Shown here: piece after piece, positions 58,533 through 64,000 of the stretch
How the letters are laid out: the number at the start of each line of letters is the position of its first letter
How positions within the stretch are numbered: position 1 is the stretch's first letter
Assembly (NCBI RefSeq): GCF_030272615.1
Contig: NC_081415.1
Span: 233,708,803-233,772,802 of the forward strand
Source of the DNA: Cryptomeria japonica
Lineage: Eukaryota > Streptophyta > Pinopsida > Cupressales > Cupressaceae
Reading direction: 5' to 3'
DNA: 64,000 nt
Translations under genes and position numbers: made by a program
Notes under the pieces: generated by a model
Databases searched by the model: none
The model's input: only the letters and a program-made list of their open reading frames with translations
What the model was told of the DNA's origin: nothing

Positions 58533-59687
58533 TGATAAACTTATAAGGCATCGAGAGTGGGGGGGTGAATCAGTGCAAGCAAAAACAATATAAATCTGAT
58601 CACCACTTTAACCAACTTGAAAAACAATATGCATGCAAGAAATATAACCACATAAACAAATACCCAATAAAGCATGCAACTCATAACACAATGTTTTTCA
58701 CATGGAAACCCAAATGGGAAAAAACACGGTGGGAATTAGTACCCACAAGATCAACTATCTGCAAAATAGAGATCTGACCGGTTAAAGTCATACATTACCC
58801 TGTTAGGGGCACACCCAGTTAAGAGTGTCTTAGCCCGATTAAGAGCAATTACAATAAGGCTTGTTAGGAGCTACCCAGTTATGGGATTTCAAACACAAAC
58901 TAATGTGTCACCTGGTTAGAGGATTTAAACCTTCGGACCTGTGAGGATCCTACCGCACCCTGTTACGAGTGACCTTGTGAGAGGATTTTATCTTGCTGCA
59001 ACTGTTAGGGAACAACAAGTGACTGATTTGCTGTTAGCACCTTTGTGCTTGATTAGATCTGCTTCAATTTTGCTTCTAACACCGACTAAACATCAATACA
59101 GAGCTTCACCTTCCACCGCACAATTAAATTCTCATTCTAGATCCTTCATCTGATACATCATCACACAATATTCATCTATTTATAAGCAACTCTGCTAAGT
59201 CGGCTAAAACCCTTGGAACAATTTCCTAGGTACATTGAACCTAGACAATCTTGCACGTTACGCTTTACTCATGTCGGCCACATAATTCATAACTCAAAAA
59301 TATAATATTACGTCTACCGGTTTACCGATCTAAGTAACTCTGCTCTACAAGTTAACTGTTCTTCCTGACTGATGACTCTGTACATCATAACTCGCTCATT
59401 CCATCGAATCTGTTGATGTGGTTCCAATCATAGACTCCTGCCAATGTCATGAACATATATTCCAAACCGCAACACTTAATCCTTCACCAATCTTCCGTAT
59501 CGGTCGCTTGATCATAGCATTGTTCTTGTTTACCGGTTGACTGTTTAACTGCTTCCATTACCGGTTAGGCTTTACCGGTTGGACTAAATGACTTAGATGA
59601 CTAACAGAATATAGTTGCCATCAATGACAACACAATTCAAGTCATCACTCAACCTATTACAACAAAATCATCATCATCAAGCCAGCA
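58533..59687 (-). mobile_element. Solo LTR of the Sirevirus-like family, 1155 bp, TSD ATGTC
   Basis: Plus-strand start TGATAAACTTATAAGG, a G-run before TGAATCAGTG, several ACCGGTT sites, TTGCCATCAATGACAAC near the right end, and a final CAGCA. Flanked by ATGTC at 58528-58532 and 59688-59692. It aligns in layout and length with the copy B LTRs (1168/1169 bp) but is clearly diverged. A solo LTR arises when the two LTRs of a full element recombine. Confidence 0.85.
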
Positions 59688-59692
59688 ATGTC

Positions 59693-61469
59693 AACTAAAG
59701 GGGAGATGTTTTTGAAGGCAAGTGGATTGTGAAGAGCAAGTAAAAGATGCAAGTTTCATTGCCAATATCCTCATAGAATCCATTGAAATTGTGGAGACTA
59801 AAAATATTGTCCAACTCATAACTGACAACGCTGAAAATTGTAGGGCAGCTAGGTCTATAGTCGAGGCTACATATAGTCACATTTTTCAGACACCATAAGT
59901 AATCCACTAAATTTAATATTGTGAAAGATTGGCACACAAATTAAATGGGCCAAACAAGTCTACATGGAGGCTAAGGATATTCAAATGTTTGTGACATTAT
60001 AATATGTCACAAGCCATATCCAAGACCACCTCCACGTTGGAGTTGTTAAACTAATTTAAAATTTTACTTTTTAATATTTTTTTTCTTTTTAATTTTTATT
60101 TTTTTATTGTTAAAATGTGACATGTATTTTTTCATACCATGTTAGGTTGCCAAAACACGATTTGCATCTCACACAATCGTCTTAAGACAGCTTGTGAAGG
60201 TGAGAGACGCCTTGAGTTCGATGGTCCTCAACATCTTATGGAATGTATGGAGGCAATCAAGCACAAAAAGAACCCAAAAAATTAAAAGCATTGATCCTAG
60301 ATGATGAGTGGTGGGCTTGTGTGGGATATTTTTTGAGATTCACAAGCCCATCATGAGCATGATTAGTTATGTTGATACTGATCACCCTTGCTTAGGTGAA
60401 ATTTATGATGGCATGGATTCCATGGTGGGGAAAATAAGAGAAATGTTGAGGCCAAGGAACATGACCCAACAAAAACATTATTCAAAATTGTGTGAAAAAT
60501 TATCGTCAACTATTGGAACAAGATGATCACACAATCGTCTTAAGACAGCTTGTGAAGGTGAGAGACGCCTTGAGTTCGATGGTCCTCAACATCTTATGGA
60601 ATGTATGGAGGCAATCAAGCACAAAAAGAACCCAAAAAATTAAAAGCATTGATCCTAGATGATGAGTGGTGGGCTTGTGTGGGATATTTTTTGAGATTCA
60701 CAAGCCCATCATGAGCATGATTAGTTATGTTGATACTGATCACCCTTGCTTAGGTGAAATTTATGATGGCATGGATTCCATGGTGGGGAAAATAAGAGAA
60801 ATGTTGAGGCCAAGGAACATGACCCAACAAAAACATTATTCAAAATTGTGTGAAAAATTATCGTCAACTATTGGAACAAGATGATCACCCCCTTACATCT
60901 CTTAGCATTTGCTTTGTCACTAAAGTATCATAGCAAAGAGGTACTTTCATTGCTGACGAGCGTGGCACCATATAGAGATGGGGCAATTGTTTGGCTATAA
61001 GGCTACATATAGAAAGATGTATACAGATGAAGAAATCTAAAGTATTGTCTTGAGCGATTTTGGCCAATTCATAGCTTCAAAAAATCATGATGTTTCCGCT
61101 CTGCATGACAAATATAGGACAAGTGTTGATGTGGTATCTACATGGTCAAAGCTCCATTTTCTTGCAGCCACTTGCAATTAGAATTCTCTCCCAAGTATGT
61201 ATCTTTTTATTTTTTATTTTTCTTCTTTTTCATTCAATGCTATCACACTATATTATATTAAAATATTTTTATTTTAAATTTTTTGTTTTAACTTTTAAGT
61301 TTTGATTCATGAATTATAAAATTAAATACTAAATGTTGTATGCAAACTCAATAGGTTTCTTCAACTAAACAAAATTGGAGTACATACTCTTTCATCCACT
61401 CAATCAAGCACAATCATTTGGGTGCAAAAAAAGCTGAGGATTTGGTCAAAATTGAAATCGTAAATTGAT
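59693..61469 (+). pseudogene. hAT transposase, catalytic region to dimerisation domain
   Basis: Third hAT piece. KDASFIANILIESIEIV and ITDNAENCRAARSI near 59740-59860 (end of DUF659), then the region with LILDDEWWACVGYFLRF and TDHPCLGEIYDGMDSM, which is present twice because of a 358-bp tandem duplication. The C-terminal hAT dimerisation domain follows: WYLHGQSSIFLQPLAIRILSQ, a probable intron 61195-61354 (GT...AG), then NWSTYSFIHSIKHN and KKAEDLVKIEIVN with TGA at 61467. Frameshifts and stops throughout make it inactive. I did not find the terminal inverted repeats. Confidence 0.8.
60169..60884. repeat. Perfect-looking tandem duplication, 2 x 358 bp
   Basis: 60169-60526 and 60527-60884 show no difference that I can see. 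The junction has 4-bp microhomology (TCAC at 60169, 60527 and 60885). Confidence 0.95.
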
Positions 61470-61686
61470 ATCTACGATGGAAAAAAAAGGCTCCATAAAT
61501 AACAAATTACAAGACAATGTTTCTAAAACAAAAAAAATTGTAAACTAAGAAACAAAAAGTTTCTAATATTACAACATGACCATTAAATATAACAATAATT
61601 ACTTTAATACCCTCCCTTAATGGTCATTCAACTAACTACACCAAGTTGCCCCCTAAATTTTACAAATTTGCTCAAGCTCAGAGAAT

Positions 61687-64000
61687 CTAGTCCAAAATTG
61701 GAACATACTGCACCACAGTTCCATATTCAACAAGTTGTTGGATGAAATGACAATGAAGCTCTACATGTTTGCTTCGCCCAAGGAAGACCGGATTCTTGGC
61801 AAGTTTTAGCACCCCTTGATTGTCACAAAACAAGGGTGAAGGCCATGCTTGAGACGTTTGCATGTCAGAAAGCATCCTCTGTAGCCATACTACCTCACAT
61901 GTTGCTTTAACAATTCTCTGATATTCTACTTTGGTCGAGGAAAAAGCTACCACCTGCTGATTCTTACTGGTCCATGTGACTACACCCATACCAAGACTGA
62001 AAACTTACCCAAAAGTAGACTTCTTGTCATCAACAAAACCTACCCAATCTAAGTCTGTAAAACCAACCAATCAAGGATCTTTGCTTCTGTTGTATAGAAT
62101 GTCAAAGTCAAGTGTCCCTTTCACATATCTCAATACACACTTTGTTGCAACCCAATGTTCTGCTTTAGGGGCTATCATGAAATGAGATATGTAGCTCACA
62201 ATATAACTAAGATCAAGTCTAGTGGTTGTAAGATAGATGAGACTGCCAACTAGTTGCCTAAATGTTGACTCATTCACCACAGGTGAATCTAAGTTGACTG
62301 ATAGTTTCAGCCCTTTCTCCAAAGGTGTAGATGAAGGTTTGCAATCTGTCATCCTAAACTTATCCCACAAACTCCTAGCATACTTCAACTGAGAAATGAA
62401 AATGCTGCCACCTGTTTAACAAACCTCTACACTAAGACAATAATGCAAAAGTCCCAAAACTGTCATATCAAATGTCTGACACGGATTCAATTTGATTTGC
62501 TCAAGCAACTATGCTCCACTACCAGTAATGATGATATCATCCATGTAGATGACAAGAAAAATGAAGTCATTACCAGCACTCTTGACATACAAGTTCCGAC
62601 CTGAAGGACTTCTCTGGAAGCCCTATGAAACCAAATATTGATCAATCTTGATGTACCATGCCTAGGGGCTTGTTTTAGGCCATAAAGAGCCTTCACCAAT
62701 TTGGCTACTTGGTGTTCTTTTCCTACAACCTCGAAACCTTGAGGTCGTGTTGTGTAGACCTCTTCTGCCAAATCAGCATTGAAGAAGGCACTCTTCACGC
62801 CCATTTGATGGACTTTCCTACCAGACTATGTTGCAATGTCTAGAACTAGTAGAATGGTGCTCATCTTTGGTTTAGGAGCAAAGGTTTCCTCATAATCAAT
62901 GCATTCTTTTTGTGAGAAGTTTAGCCACCAATCGAGCTTTGTATTTATCAAGTGTTCCATCAACTTTATATTTCACTTTATAGACCCATTTGCAGCCAAT
63001 GGGTTTCTTTCTTGGTGGAAGATCTAACAGGACCCAAGTGTTGTTTTTCAAAAGACTATGATGTTCAACTTCCATAGCCTTTTCCCATTCAGGTTTACCT
63101 TTTGCCTCTGAATAAGTCTGGATAAGAACAAAATTGATTGTGTTCTTCTTCATGCTCTTGCCTCTAGATGATCTACCCTCAACAAGCTCATCATCCTAAA
63201 CATCACCAATAAACTTTTCCACCACTTAAGCTAGAGAGAAGAACCATCTACTTCCAAGTCAAGAGGATCATGACTTGGGCTGCCTGGAATAAAATCATTT
63301 GGATGTTGATCAGGTTGTCCTAAGGGAAATCTGGTGGTATGAGGTCATGCCTAGGAGATTCCACAAGTTTAGATTCGAAATCATCAGAATCCCTCCCTTT
63401 AGGTGGATCTAATGGAAGCCTAACACCTATATCTTTTGTCTATACAGGCTGATCTTCAGGATGCTAGATGTGAGAAGAGAAAAGAAAGGGCCCACCTTCT
63501 TCATAAAAAACCACATCTTTACTGAATGTGAGACGATCAATGTCAACATCAATCAGTCGATAGGCTTTATGATTGTCATTGTAGCCTGTAAGCACCAACT
63601 ATTGACTTTTAAAATCTAATTTGGTCATCTTTGCATCTGGAATCAAAACATATGCTATTGAACCAAAAACCTTGAGGTGGCTGATTTTAAGCTTCCTCCC
63701 AGACCAAGCTTCCTCGGGAGTCATCATCTTAATGGCCTATGTGGGAGACCAATTCAGAAGATATACTGCAATATACACTACCTCGGCCCAAAACTTCTTA
63801 GGCACATTCTTGTGTTGTAGCATACACCGAGCCACTTTTGTTATGGTTTGGTTCCTTCTCTTAACAATTCCATTCTGCTAAGGGGTATAGAGTGTGGTAA
63901 GTTGACACTTGATTCCATGTTTAGCACAGAAGTTGGTGAGTTCATTGGAACAAAAGTCACCCCCATTATCTGACCTAGGAGTTACGATGTGATGTCCTAA
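61687..64000 (-). pseudogene. Ty1/Copia pol (integrase end, RT, RNase H), decayed, runs off the window
   Basis: Read from high to low coordinates. Integrase core and end, 64000 to about 63480: PRSDNGGDF, the GI..QLTTLYTP segment, RRNQTITKVARCML, KKFWAEVVYIAVYLLN, then the GKxR-type LKVFGSIAYV block. RT starts with KPEWEKAMEVEHHSLLKNNTW (63100), KKPIGCKWVYKVKYK, VKSAFFNADLAEEVY, QPQGFE-like, and the active site YMDD at 62547-62536. LVGSLIYLTTTRLDLSYIV (62240) and RNase H (WTSKNQQVVAFSSTKVEYQ, LFCDNQGVLKLAKNPVF) follow, ending at 61687. At least four frameshifts or stops. No LTR was recognised left of 61687. Confidence 0.85.

Overview
The window reads as nuclear DNA of a seed plant, most likely a gymnosperm. 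One host gene with canonical plant introns is spread through about 55 kb of nested, mostly decayed transposable elements, and one of its introns is over 14 kb long. The organism is inferred; nothing in the sequence names it.

Host gene: the minus strand carries the C-terminal part (about 574 residues) of plant Mediator subunit MED17, in five exons at 34292-34207, 34065-33633, 33498-32929, 32775-32461 and 18157-17837. Splice sites are canonical and all five exons are open. The intron between the last two exons is 14,303 bp and is filled by one retrotransposon inserted into another. The N-terminal exons were not found between 34.3 and 64 kb.

Layout. 1-5638 (+): 3' part of a non-autonomous, Sirevirus-like LTR element (copy A): degenerate gag, an unfamiliar second ORF, polypurine tracts and 3' LTR. 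5659-6140 (-): plant mobile domain pseudogene. 6.2-17.8 kb: AT-rich DNA without a supported gene, with local duplications, a (TA)n tract and a SINE-like piece. 18.2-31.5 kb (+): decayed Ty3 chromovirus with internal deletion and chromodomain, split by a complete 7,820-bp non-autonomous element (copy B, minus strand, 20017-27836, TSD GGAGA) of the same family as copy A. 35262-52583: a unit with TG...CA ends and TSD GGACC holding a ~190-bp hairpin repeat array and a decayed ORF of unknown function. It is interrupted by a 9,942-bp Ty3 element (42588-52529, TSD GTACC) with gag, protease, a plant/archaeal-type RNase H, RT, a second RNase H and integrase. 56.7-61.5 kb (+): decayed hAT transposase gene, interrupted by two solo LTRs (TSDs TATAC and ATGTC) and carrying a 358-bp tandem duplication. 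61.7-64 kb (-): decayed Copia pol running off the window.

How the parts relate: four insertions show perfect 5-bp target duplications, which gives their relative order (copy B is younger than the chromovirus, the Ty3 element younger than its hairpin-array host, and both solo LTRs younger than the hAT element). The most unusual items are the pol-less Sirevirus-like family with its conserved second ORF, the RNase H placed upstream of RT in the Ty3 element, and the two long elements whose terminal regions are built from arrays of short hairpins.
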